NCBI RefSeq assembly: GCF_000498755.1
Contig: NZ_AXUS01000004.1
Coordinates: 1 to 64,000 of the forward strand
Length of the DNA stretch: 64,000 nucleotides
Direction: 5' to 3'
Origin: Clostridioides mangenotii TR
GTDB taxonomy: Bacteria > Bacillota > Clostridia > Peptostreptococcales > Peptostreptococcaceae
Shown: one piece after another, positions 29,282 through 38,435 of the stretch
How the letters are laid out: every line of letters begins with the position of its first letter
How positions within the stretch are numbered: position 1 is the stretch's first letter
The notes under the pieces: model-generated
What the model saw: the letters and a program-made list of their open reading frames with translations, nothing else
The model's database searches: none
Told to the model about the DNA's origin: nothing
Made by a program: the position numbers and the translations under genes

Positions 29282-30670
29282 TTAATACTTACTAAGCTTT
29301 CCATTAGAAATAGAGTATACCTGCTTAGTATAAATATTAATTGCATAAATCTCTTTCTTTTTAAAGAATCCCTGGTTAGCTACAGCAAGATAGTAAATGT
29401 TTTCTTTATCTCCTAATATTCCTTCAATCTTTTTATCATTGTCAATATAACTATTAGCTTTATTTTGGTCTACTATTTCAACTTTTTTGTATTCGTTTTT
29501 CTTTTCATCTAATCTATTTTTTAACAGTATAATTGCATCGCCCTCATTAATGCTGAATTTAAAGTTTCCATTTTCATCAATCATAAAATACCCTTTTCCA
29601 TAAGGAATATTGTAGTCCTTTTTACCGTATTTATATGAATAAAGATTTTTAGTCTGGGCGCTAATTAATGCTTCATTGATCAGCTCATCCCCCTCATATA
29701 CTTCCACATAGTAATATTTATTATCGTTAATCATTTGAGGAAGAGAAGTTATAGATAGCTTGTTCTTCTCAGTATTACTCTCTTTTGAAACGATATTTAA
29801 AATATCCTCATTAGTTAGCGTATACAATGATAAATTCTTTTGGTACTCTTTCTCTAAAGTTTGAACATCAGTATCATCAGAATAATACGTCTTTAGATAT
29901 TCAATATATTCAAGAGCCCCTTCATAGTCTCCAGAAATATTTGTTTCTTTTGCTTTTTTAATGTAGTAATCGTACATCTCATCAATACATTCTTCCTTTG
30001 CTTTTTGAGCTAAGTCATAAGTTTTTTTATCTTCCTTTAAGACCTTCTCGTACTCTTCAATAGCTTCAACATAGTTGTATGTCTTTTGATTTTCCACTCC
30101 ATTTTTGTACACTTCTCTGGACTCATGAAAAGTCTCTATATTTTTTTTGTATTTATCAATTTCTTTACCCACATTTTTCAAAATTGAAACAGAATTGATA
30201 TACGATATCGCCATATCATAATCGATTTTTTCTTTTTCGTATACGTCGCTAACTCTTTTTGCCTGGTCTATTATATCATCAAGTTTTATTTCAACTTTAT
30301 CTAATGAGTTTATTGTATTTACTAGATTTATAAACTGTTCTTTCGATACCTGCCCCTGTATATATTTATCTCCGCTAGTTATAAGCAATTTGTTTATCTT
30401 CTTTGAAACAACCTTATTAAATCTATTCATCTTAGATTTAGAGAACTTTTTCTCTAAATTGTCATAATAATCTAGTGCAATTGAATACTGTCTATTTTCA
30501 ATATTATTAACTAAAGTAGCCGCTTCATTTCTCACACCTGGATTATTATTAAGTAGTAGCACGATGAGTAAAGCTATCAATCCCAATATAGATAAAGAAA
30601 TTCTAACTATCGATTTACTGTGGGTCTCAATAAAATCCATAGCTTTTTCAAATAACTCTTTCAAGTTCAT
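29282..30670 (-). CDS. Membrane-anchored helical repeat protein, unknown function
   Basis: 462 residues. An N-terminal cytoplasmic stretch of about 25 residues precedes one membrane segment (ISLSILGLIALLIVLLL). A long helical region with TPR-like repeats follows (NRQYSIALDYYDNLEKKF, YNYVEAIEEYEKVLKEDK, SGDYEGALEYIEYLKTYY). The C-terminal domain is beta-rich (YYVEVYEGDELINEALIS ...) and ends KQVYSISNGKLSKY. It resembles the TPR gene at 24-25 kb in plan. The gene lies directly upstream of the VanW-like gene on the same strand, so a shared envelope role is possible. Confidence 0.72.
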   Translation of the reverse strand: MNLKELFEKAMDFIETHSKSIVRISLSILGLIALLIVLLLNNNPGVRNEAATLVNNIENRQYSIALDYYDNLEKKFSKSKMNRFNKVVSKKINKLLITSGDKYIQGQVSKEQFINLVNTINSLDKVEIKLDDIIDQAKRVSDVYEKEKIDYDMAISYINSVSILKNVGKEIDKYKKNIETFHESREVYKNGVENQKTYNYVEAIEEYEKVLKEDKKTYDLAQKAKEECIDEMYDYYIKKAKETNISGDYEGALEYIEYLKTYYSDDTDVQTLEKEYQKNLSLYTLTNEDILNIVSKESNTEKNKLSITSLPQMINDNKYYYVEVYEGDELINEALISAQTKNLYSYKYGKKDYNIPYGKGYFMIDENGNFKFSINEGDAIILLKNRLDEKKNEYKKVEIVDQNKANSYIDNDKKIEGILGDKENIYYLAVANQGFFKKKEIYAINIYTKQVYSISNGKLSKY

Positions 30671-30826
30671 TATTTAACCTCTCCGCTTACAAATATTTAT
30701 TTTTGACTCAATTTCATCCCTAATTTTATTATAGCATAATATTGGAAAAAAAAATAAAAACACAATTACTTTTGTGTTTTTACTTTATACTTATAATGTC
30801 ACACCACACTAAAGTGTATACATAGA

Positions 30827-31102
30827 TTATGATATTTTTCTTCTTGCCTCTCTCGCTGTACTTCTTTGAGGTGACGCCACTGGTCTACTTCTTCTAACAA
30901 CCTTCTTGTGTTTTGCAAATATTCTTCTAGAGTTACATAGAACTGTTCCTATAGTTAAAAATATTGTAAATACGCAAGCAGCCATGAAATAGTAATCTAG
31001 GCCTACATGTACCCCCATTATTGAGTTAATTAATATGAGAGCGAAAGTCACGGAAAAACATATTAATGCTGACTTAACAAATATTTTTGATATTTTTTTC
31101 AA
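30827..31102 (-). CDS. Small membrane protein with basic C-terminus
   Basis: About 91 residues if TTG 31102 is the start (GGGGGG lies 6 bases upstream; longer versions place this site inside the gene). Two hydrophobic segments (SALICFSVTFALILINSIMG and YYFMAACVFTIFLTIGTVLC) precede a strongly basic tail (KHKKVVRRSRPVASPQRS). No family recognised. It is divergent from cotE, and the 200-bp spacer should hold both promoters. Confidence 0.6.
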   Translation of the reverse strand: MKKISKIFVKSALICFSVTFALILINSIMGVHVGLDYYFMAACVFTIFLTIGTVLCNSRRIFAKHKKVVRRSRPVASPQRSTAREARRKIS

Positions 31103-31301
31103 CCTAATCCCCCCATGCTTTTCATAATTCTGACATTTATCGTTATACCTAACTATACCAAAAATGTTGTAAAATAGCAATTCCTATTGCAAAATATCTA
31201 AAAAAAAATCAATATTTCTTAATTTTTAAATTTTTAGCCGTAACATTAATAAATTTTCTTTAATAGTATAGGGTAGACGATATATATAAGGGGGGATTTA
31301 C

Positions 31302-32582
31302 ATGCCAAATCTGCCAAACCTAGGATCCAAAGCTCCTGACTTTACAGCTAATTCAACTAATGGTCCTATTAGGCTATCAGACTTTCAAGGAAAGTGGGTT
31401 GTACTATTTTCTCATCCAGGCGATTTTTCACCAGTTTGTACAACAGAATTTTTAGAATTTACAAAGTACCACAAGGAATTTACAGATAGAAATACAGAAC
31501 TTCTCGCTATTAATAATGACAGTAACAATTCACACCTAGCGTGGATGTACAATATTTTTACGATTACTGGTGTAGAAATTCCTTTCTCTATAGTAGAAGA
31601 TAGGGATCTTAGAATATCTAGAACCTATGGGATGATTTCTAAACCTACGGAAACTTACTGCGTTAGATCAGTGTTTATAATTGACTGCAACCAAATTTTA
31701 AGAACAATTTTATACTACCCTATTTCTACAGGAAGAAATATACCAGAAATACTTAGAATAGTAGATGCTCTTCAAACCTCAGATGATAAAGACGTATTTA
31801 CTCCAGCAAATTGGTTTCCAGGTCAACCAGTTATTCTTCCCCATCCAAAGAAATATAAAGATTTAAAGAACAGTCTTAAAAATTGTAGCAAAAAATATTC
31901 ATCTATGGATTGGTATTTATGTTTTGTTCCTCATGATAGCGCTAACGCTTCATCGTACAAAGAGAATTACTTTGACGATAAAATTTCTAAAGATAAAGAT
32001 GATAAGGTTAAAGATAATAAAGATCAAAAAAACAAAATCCAAGATAATAAAGATAAGGATTCCTGCCATGATTTAGATAAGGATTTAAAAATAGAAGAAG
32101 ATATTTCAAATTTCTACGACAATAACTACAAAAATCATGACTACGATGAAAATAAAAATATAAAGAGCATAGCTAAAGATACACTAAGCAGTTACAGTAA
32201 GAAGAAAAATGTTAACAGACCTCAAATATCTGATTTGTACAATGTTATAAATGAAGATCTTGATTGTCCTGATTTAGACAGAATTGTAGCTGAGTATGTA
32301 TTTGGAAATCCTACAAATCTAGATGCACAGCTACTGGATGCTGCTATCTATGCTTTTGTTGAAATAAGACCTGATGGTACTCTTCTTGTACCTACACCAA
32401 ATTTTTTAAGACAAATGGTCAATTTAAAAGCTGAAAAACCTAGTTTAAAAGTAATTGCAGCAATTGGCGGATGGGGTGTAGATGGCTTTAGAAAACCATC
32501 TCCTATGCACCCCAACCCTAAAATCATTGCGATTACTGGCTTTCAAGTATTTTATATGTCTACAATAAATCAGAAAACCTAA
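31302..32582 (+). CDS. cotE: CotE 5' part: peroxiredoxin plus truncated chitinase domain (gene interrupted)
   Basis: First 396 codons of the spore coat protein CotE. Residues 1-190 are a 1-Cys peroxiredoxin (HPGDFSPVCTTE, peroxidatic Cys46) and match the start of C. difficile CotE as I remember it (MPNLPNLGSKAPDF). A charged Asp/Lys/Asn linker (about 225-290) follows, then the first strands of a GH18 chitinase ending IAAIGGWGVDGF. From codon 397 the frame runs into the inserted element and stops after 30 foreign residues (RKPSPMHPNPKII ...). The GH18 catalytic motif is on the other half at 56.6 kb. Start ATG 31302 follows AAGGGGGG. As it stands only the peroxiredoxin part could work. Confidence 0.93.
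   Translation: MPNLPNLGSKAPDFTANSTNGPIRLSDFQGKWVVLFSHPGDFSPVCTTEFLEFTKYHKEFTDRNTELLAINNDSNNSHLAWMYNIFTITGVEIPFSIVEDRDLRISRTYGMISKPTETYCVRSVFIIDCNQILRTILYYPISTGRNIPEILRIVDALQTSDDKDVFTPANWFPGQPVILPHPKKYKDLKNSLKNCSKKYSSMDWYLCFVPHDSANASSYKENYFDDKISKDKDDKVKDNKDQKNKIQDNKDKDSCHDLDKDLKIEEDISNFYDNNYKNHDYDENKNIKSIAKDTLSSYSKKKNVNRPQISDLYNVINEDLDCPDLDRIVAEYVFGNPTNLDAQLLDAAIYAFVEIRPDGTLLVPTPNFLRQMVNLKAEKPSLKVIAAIGGWGVDGFRKPSPMHPNPKIIAITGFQVFYMSTINQKT
32480..32491 (+). repeat. Left attachment site core of the inserted element
   Basis: AGATGGCTTTAG, identical to 56540-56551 and in the same orientation. It marks the point where CotE similarity stops. With the following eight bases it forms a 20-base imperfect palindrome (GATGGCTTTA/GAAAACCATC), which would be central in the circular form. 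Confidence 0.92.
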
Positions 32583-32622
32583 CTTTATAAGAAGACGTAT
32601 TAACCAGCTAATAAATTAAAGC

Positions 32623-34119
32623 CTATTTTTCCTCAATTTTGCCATCAATACATACATCCTCCATAGCAGGATTATTTAATAGACTTCCCTTATAGTCGAA
32701 TCTTGAACCGTGACATGGACAATCCCAAGTTAATTCATTTGGGTTCCATTCTAATTGACATCCCAAATGTGTACATTTTGTAGATACTAAGTGAATCTTA
32801 TCATTGTCATCTCTATATGCACCTATTTTTTTGCCATTGTATAGAATTCTTTTTGCTTGTCCTTTTTGTATATCCTCTACCTCTTTTAAAGGTATTGATA
32901 AACCTTCTTTAGATATTCCTTTCATTGCTTCTACAGTATTTTTCATTAAATTTTTAGATACTGCAGACATTTTAAATCTTTGTGGAGAAAAGGTATCTGA
33001 AAAATCATTTTCTCTACCAATTATTTTATCTTTTAATATATTTGCAGCGACCATAGAGGTCGACATACCCCATTTTTCGAATCCTGTAGCAACCAAAACA
33101 TTTTCTAAAGAAGATGAATAACAACCTATATATGGTACAGAATCGAGGGTCATACAATCCTGGGCTGACCAATGGTACTTTTCTAGACTTTTAGGATAAA
33201 ACTCTTTAGCTGCTTTTCTTATTCTCTGATAACTATTACTTGATAAAGGATCACCCGCTCTATGATTTCCCCCAGCCATTATTAAGTGTCCATTATAATT
33301 TCTAAAAGAATAATCACTTATACTATCACCAATATACATACCACTTACATCCGGAGCTTTATCATAAGCTACTACATAAGATCGCTCTTGATACATTCTT
33401 GCAAAATAGTAGCCAGGGAATTTTATAAACGGAAAATGAGTTGCTACAACGCACCACTGTGAATAAATAGTCCCATCTTCTGTAAAAATCTTTAATTTCT
33501 TCTTATTATTATCATCTATAATCTCTTCTACAGAAATAACTCTTGTATCCTCATATATTGTCAGGTACTCACTTATAGAATTTAAAAACTTCAAAGGTTG
33601 AAATTGAGCTTGATGACGAAATCTTATGGCACCTTCTATTGAAAATGGTAACTTTGTTTCCTTAACAAAATCAGCAGGAATCTTTAAAGCATCGATCGCA
33701 TTTAGTTCATTCTCAATATTCTCAATATTATTTCTACTATATACATAACTATCTTTCTCTTCAAAATCACAATTTATATTATTTTCTTCAATAATAGTTC
33801 TATACTGTTGAATTGCTTTTGAATTAGCTTGATAATATTTCTTTGCATTTTCCTCACCCATTTTATTTAGGAGTTTATTATACTTCAGACCATGTAATGC
33901 AGTTATCTTTGCAGTAGTATTTTCTGTTTGTCCTGAACCAACTTTATTTGCTTCAATTACAATAACGTTCACGCCACTCTGTTGAAGAAGATACGCAGTT
34001 AAAATCCCAGCCATACCACCACCAATAACCACAACATCCGCTTTGGTATAATTTTTTATCTTCTTTTTCGTTAACACTAACGTATCCCTAGGAACTTCGT
34101 TTCTCCATAAAGAACTCAC
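32623..34119 (-). CDS. FAD-dependent oxidoreductase with C-terminal Rieske domain
   Basis: About 498 residues. The N-terminal DAO-type FAD domain begins ADVVVIGGGMAGILTAYLLQQSG (dinucleotide-binding motif) with VIEANKVGSGQTENTTAKIT. The C-terminal Rieske domain (about 415-498) has both ligand boxes CTHLGC and CPCHGSRF. This fusion is found in many anaerobes and aerobes; the substrate is usually unknown, probably an amine or amino compound. GTG 34119 follows AGAGGTG. It is the gene nearest the left attachment site and is separated from the transporter by a terminator, so it is its own unit. Confidence 0.9.
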   Translation of the reverse strand: MSSLWRNEVPRDTLVLTKKKIKNYTKADVVVIGGGMAGILTAYLLQQSGVNVIVIEANKVGSGQTENTTAKITALHGLKYNKLLNKMGEENAKKYYQANSKAIQQYRTIIEENNINCDFEEKDSYVYSRNNIENIENELNAIDALKIPADFVKETKLPFSIEGAIRFRHQAQFQPLKFLNSISEYLTIYEDTRVISVEEIIDDNNKKKLKIFTEDGTIYSQWCVVATHFPFIKFPGYYFARMYQERSYVVAYDKAPDVSGMYIGDSISDYSFRNYNGHLIMAGGNHRAGDPLSSNSYQRIRKAAKEFYPKSLEKYHWSAQDCMTLDSVPYIGCYSSSLENVLVATGFEKWGMSTSMVAANILKDKIIGRENDFSDTFSPQRFKMSAVSKNLMKNTVEAMKGISKEGLSIPLKEVEDIQKGQAKRILYNGKKIGAYRDDNDKIHLVSTKCTHLGCQLEWNPNELTWDCPCHGSRFDYKGSLLNNPAMEDVCIDGKIEEK

Positions 34120-34366
34120 ATATATCACCTCTTCTAGAATTATTCACAAAAATGTAAATCTTATTCTAAATAATTAAATTTAATTACTGATTGTATTACG
34201 GATGTAAAAAGAATAAGATACTAGCTATATAAATTTATCCATCCTTACTCTATATAACCTCACATAAACGACTATATTCAGAACTGAATAATATCCTAAT
34301 CTATATCTGACCATATCTATAGGTTTCATCAATCTTCTCATTTCTTTAGTTTTAAACTAATGAAAA

Positions 34367-34408
34367 ATCTCCAAATTAATATATCTTTATATATACTAAT
34401 TCGGAGAT
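34367..34408 (-). terminator. Terminator at the end of the kam-transporter operon
   Basis: On the minus strand ATCTCCGAATTAGTATATAT pairs with ATATATTAATTTGGAGAT (few mismatches), then TTTTTC. The rest of the 34120-34486 spacer is AT-rich and should contain the FAD/Rieske promoter; no gene is seen. Confidence 0.8.
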
Positions 34409-34486
34409 CTACAAAAATTATTATTTATTCAATTAAATCCTGCTTTTGGGTCTCACTTCAAACTATTGATTATTTTTTACATTGAT

Positions 34487-35968
34487 CTACTTATCTGATG
34501 CGTATTCTTTCACTTCTTTCTTCTTTAATTTAACATTTGGTTCGCTAGGTAAACCAAACTTAGGAATAAATCTATCAAATCCAGTTAATGTTAGTAAAAG
34601 TATCGATCCTACTGTAACAAATGCCATTACATTGTATTGTATTATATCAAAAGGTTTAAATTCATAAAGCGGATATACTGCTGAAAGTATACCAATATAA
34701 AATCCTATATAAACATGCCACGGTATCAATTGAGAGCCAAAAACCCCAAGGGAACTTGCAAAGGTAGAATTCCTTAATCTTAATGTGTATATATCTTCTT
34801 CACTACCTTCTACATTTTTCTCAACTAATTCTTTAGTTATAGGCCCTACTGTAACAATTTGTGCCATTTCATCTGCAAGAGCTGCATTACCTGCTAAACA
34901 TAATAGACCATTCATAAACATTAATTGTCTAACATTCCTAACAATTTTTAATATTAAGAAAGATAAAGGTTCAAAAGCTTTCATCTTAGACATTATTCCC
35001 CCGAATGCTCCGACCCACATCATCATGACTATAACCCAAGAACCTGCTCCCTCGAACCCTGTCATTATTAAACCTAAAAAGCTATTTAATGATTCAACTG
35101 TCCCAGCAAAAATACCAAGTATATATGATGAAATTATACCCACAGATAGACATAATAACGTAGGTAATCCTTTAAACGCTACAATTAAAACAAGTACTAA
35201 TGGTATCGCCATATAATATGGTACTCCAGTTTTTACTTGATTTAAAAGTTCTACCGCTGATGGCCTTTGTGCCTTTAAATCAACCATTACTTGTGTAGGA
35301 ATCTTCTCTATCGCTAGTGAAGCATCTGCAGCCTCTGTTGGTAATCCCATATGTATACCTATTATATATATAAGAATTGCTGCAATTACTAGACATACTA
35401 CAGACCAAGGTCCTTGTGACTTTACTCTATCTACTACTTCAACATTATGTATCCCAGAACTTACAACTGTAGTATCTGATATAAGACCTATATTATCACC
35501 AAAACAAGCACCACCTGCTATTGATGCAGTTGTCAGCAATATATTGCCATCAACCATATGGTTTAACCATAAGAATATGGGTGCACATGCAGCAAAAGTT
35601 CCCCATGAAGTTCCAGTAGCTACAGAAAGTGTGCATGTAACAGCAAATGCAACAATTGCCACTGTTCTACCTGTAACTCCTAAAGAAAGTGCGATGTTAA
35701 CTATAGCCGCACCAACTCCAGTTGCCATGAATATCTCTGCCATAGCGTAAGCAAGCATCAATATAAAGAAAACTAAATTTAAATGTTTTACATTTTCAAC
35801 CGCGCAATCAACTAATTCATCAAATTTCAATTTATCTGTTATCGTAGCTACAATAAACGCATATACCGTAGCAATTGGAGCTGCAATTAAACAATTCATA
35901 CCTGAAATCATTAAACCTGCCAGTAAAAATACTGGTGAAAACTTAAATAATCCAATCAAAACTCTCAT
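34487..35968 (-). CDS. NhaC-family Na+/H+ antiporter-like transporter, probable lysine-pathway permease
   Basis: 493 residues with about 11-12 membrane segments. NhaC/ArcD-like motifs include GTSWGTFAACAPIFL and GGACFGDNIGLISDTTVVSSG. Members of this family exchange or import amino acids as well as Na+/H+. Its place directly after kamE in the lysine operon suggests lysine uptake or ion balance for lysine use; this is inferred from position. A terminator follows. ATG 35968 has GGAGG some 13 bases upstream. Confidence 0.85.
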   Translation of the reverse strand: MRVLIGLFKFSPVFLLAGLMISGMNCLIAAPIATVYAFIVATITDKLKFDELVDCAVENVKHLNLVFFILMLAYAMAEIFMATGVGAAIVNIALSLGVTGRTVAIVAFAVTCTLSVATGTSWGTFAACAPIFLWLNHMVDGNILLTTASIAGGACFGDNIGLISDTTVVSSGIHNVEVVDRVKSQGPWSVVCLVIAAILIYIIGIHMGLPTEAADASLAIEKIPTQVMVDLKAQRPSAVELLNQVKTGVPYYMAIPLVLVLIVAFKGLPTLLCLSVGIISSYILGIFAGTVESLNSFLGLIMTGFEGAGSWVIVMMMWVGAFGGIMSKMKAFEPLSFLILKIVRNVRQLMFMNGLLCLAGNAALADEMAQIVTVGPITKELVEKNVEGSEEDIYTLRLRNSTFASSLGVFGSQLIPWHVYIGFYIGILSAVYPLYEFKPFDIIQYNVMAFVTVGSILLLTLTGFDRFIPKFGLPSEPNVKLKKKEVKEYASDK

Positions 35969-36080
35969 GGAATGAGGCCTCCTGATATAATATATTTTTA
36001 TATACTCAATTTTACTAAGTTTTTCTTTTTAGCTAGATGTTGCAGTATGATAATTATTCTATTAGTTTATAAAATTTACT

Positions 36081-36875
36081 CTACTCTGTATATGCCAAAT
36101 TTCTATTAACTAATTCAGTTACAAAGAAGCTTCCAACATCCTGTGCAAATTTACCTGCCCCAAACCCTGCATCATAACCTAGTTCTTTTGCAAGTTCATG
36201 ACTTATTCTTGGGCCACCACAAAGCAGAATAACTTTGTCACGCAAACCTTCAGCTTCTAGCAATTCAACTAAATTTGTTAAGTTTTCTATGTGAATATTT
36301 TTTTGAGTCACAGTTTGAGAAACTAATAACACATCAGCTTCAAGTTCAACTGCTTTTTTTATAAATTCTTCGTTAGGAACTTGACTACCCAGGTTGTACG
36401 CTTCTATTCCTTCATATCTTTCTAAACCATAATTACCTGCATACCCTTTCATATTCATTATTGCATCTATTCCAACAGTATGCGCATCAGTTCCAGTACT
36501 TGCTCCTACTATCACTACATCTCTTTTTATATTTTCTTTTATGTACATTTCTATTTCGCTCTTGTCCATAGTATCTTCTTGCGCTACTTCTACATGTATA
36601 TCCTCGTAATTAACACCCTTTTCCAAACTTCCATATACAACATAGAAAGTAAATTCCTTATCAAGTGCTTTGTGATGAGCTACATTTACATCACTTAGTC
36701 CCATATTCATAACAGTAAGTTTTGCAGCTTCTATACCCTTTTCATCGTCTTTTATAGGTAATGTAAAGCTAACTTGCACTTTTGCATCATTTAATGTATC
36801 TCCATAAGGTTTAACATTCTTTAAATCAAGATTTTTGTCGTATTCCTTATTTTCCAAAGAATATGATCCACTCAT
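36081..36875 (-). CDS. kamE: Lysine 5,6-aminomutase beta subunit KamE
   Basis: About 264 residues. Cobalamin-binding subunit: the B12 motif DAHTVG (base-off His) with GLERYEGIEAYNLGSQVP and VLLVSQTVTQ downstream and LLCGGPRISHE near the end. The N-terminal dimerisation part holds the Lys region (VKPYGDTLNDAKVQVSFTLP) expected to bind PLP. With KamD it moves the terminal amino group of beta-lysine to give 3,5-diaminohexanoate. ATG 36875 overlaps the kamD stop (TAATG), AGGAGG 9 bases upstream. Confidence 0.95.
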   Translation of the reverse strand: MSGSYSLENKEYDKNLDLKNVKPYGDTLNDAKVQVSFTLPIKDDEKGIEAAKLTVMNMGLSDVNVAHHKALDKEFTFYVVYGSLEKGVNYEDIHVEVAQEDTMDKSEIEMYIKENIKRDVVIVGASTGTDAHTVGIDAIMNMKGYAGNYGLERYEGIEAYNLGSQVPNEEFIKKAVELEADVLLVSQTVTQKNIHIENLTNLVELLEAEGLRDKVILLCGGPRISHELAKELGYDAGFGAGKFAQDVGSFFVTELVNRNLAYTE

Positions 36876-38434
36876 TAGCATTTACCTCCTAACATTAAAT
36901 CTATAAATGGGTTGAAGTATACACTATCTTTCATAACAACTCCATCAAGTCCTTTTCCACCATCTATCGGTCTTTTTATACCTGCAAACTTTCCTTTTTC
37001 AATAGTTTTAAATAGTCCATCTTTTTCTATTTCAGATATCAAATCATATGCATTATTTAAAACCTCATCAGCTCTGTTACACATTAGTCCATCTTTTTTA
37101 AATTCTATTTCTTCTCCAATATCTTTCATAGTATTAAATATATATTTAGCGTTATCTATTGAAATTGCTCTATCTGATATAAATGGTGTATGTATAGCTT
37201 CTGTAAGCATCCCTAATAAGTGTAGCTTTTGGTTTGTCATTATAGTTACCATATTAAATAAAGCATCTTGTACTTGACCTTTAAATATGTCACCAGTCAT
37301 AAACTTAGTAGGAGGCATATATTTTAGAGGTGCCTTAGGAAATATTTCTCTTGCCATCTGAGCTTGGGCTAATTCGTATAAGAAACCATTTTCAACTTCT
37401 GGACTTATTTCAAAAGCATGTCCAAGCCCCATCTGCTCTTCTGGAAGCCCTGCAACAAGTGCGAATTGCTCATTTATAAATTGTGATACAAGAACGGTAT
37501 GCGCTTCTTCTACTGCATCTGCTGTTGTTAAGTAGTTATCTTCACCTGTATTTATTATAACTCCCGCAAAACCATTTATTATTCTTGAAAAAAATTGGTC
37601 TATCATAGTTCTCTTCATGTTTATATCTCTAAATAATATTCCATATAAAGCATCATTTAACATAACATCAAGTCTATTTTGTGCACCAAGAGCTGCAATT
37701 TCTGGCATACATAAACCAGAACAGTAGTTACAAAGTCTAATATATCTTCCTAGTTCAACTCCAACTTTATCTAGTGCTTCTCTCATAAGTCTGAAATTTT
37801 CACCCGTTGCATAAGTTCCTCCAAAACCTTCAGTAGTAGCACCATATGGTACAAAATCAAGTAAACTTTGGCCTGTTGTTCTTATAACAGCTATTATATC
37901 TGCACCTTGTTTAGCTGCGGCAACAGCTTGTGTTATATCTTCATATATGTTTCCAGTAGCAACTATTAAATATAGGTATGGTCCCTTTTTATCACCATAT
38001 TCATTTAAATAATCTTCTCTTTTATTTCTGTTAATTTTTATTTGTTCTACACTTTTTTTAGCTATATCATTTATCTTAAGTTTAACATCAAAAGCATCAT
38101 GTTCTTTAATGTTGCATAAATCTAAATCTCCATTTGATACCTTCTCTGCTATTTCTTGTGGAGTAAGACCTGTATTTATCATTGCATTACCTATATAATA
38201 GGCGACACCCATTCCTAAAGATCCATCATTTGAGTTTTTAATGCTATCAACTACAATATTTGGTAGAGGCACTCCAAATTCATCTACACCATCTACACCA
38301 AGTAACCTTAGTATTGTTCTTTCTACTGACACTGTAGTGTTTTTATTTATAAACTCTTGTGTCTCTAATACTATATTGCGTGCTGATTTACGAACCTTTT
38401 CTACTATTTTGTAATCTAAATTTAGTTTGCTCAT
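36875..38434 (-). CDS. kamD: Lysine 5,6-aminomutase alpha subunit KamD
   Basis: About 519 residues. The large TIM-barrel subunit of the adenosylcobalamin/PLP-dependent mutase. Recognised from SVERTILRLLGVDGVDEFGVPLPN, IAVIRTTGQSLLDFVPYGATTEGFGGTYATGENFRLMREAL and YCSGLCMPEIAALGAQNRLD. Length is normal. ATG 38434 is 6 bases after GAGGAGG and 2 bases after the kamC stop. It forms a heterotetramer with KamE. Confidence 0.96.
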   Translation of the reverse strand: MSKLNLDYKIVEKVRKSARNIVLETQEFINKNTTVSVERTILRLLGVDGVDEFGVPLPNIVVDSIKNSNDGSLGMGVAYYIGNAMINTGLTPQEIAEKVSNGDLDLCNIKEHDAFDVKLKINDIAKKSVEQIKINRNKREDYLNEYGDKKGPYLYLIVATGNIYEDITQAVAAAKQGADIIAVIRTTGQSLLDFVPYGATTEGFGGTYATGENFRLMREALDKVGVELGRYIRLCNYCSGLCMPEIAALGAQNRLDVMLNDALYGILFRDINMKRTMIDQFFSRIINGFAGVIINTGEDNYLTTADAVEEAHTVLVSQFINEQFALVAGLPEEQMGLGHAFEISPEVENGFLYELAQAQMAREIFPKAPLKYMPPTKFMTGDIFKGQVQDALFNMVTIMTNQKLHLLGMLTEAIHTPFISDRAISIDNAKYIFNTMKDIGEEIEFKKDGLMCNRADEVLNNAYDLISEIEKDGLFKTIEKGKFAGIKRPIDGGKGLDGVVMKDSVYFNPFIDLMLGGKC

Positions 38435-38435
38435 A

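Noticed and set aside
31302-32582. Reading the 5' half as a complete peroxiredoxin protein in its own right
   Set aside because: The chitinase fold starts within it and breaks in mid-domain, and the matching remainder with the same 12-bp junction lies at 56.5 kb. The last 30 residues are element sequence.
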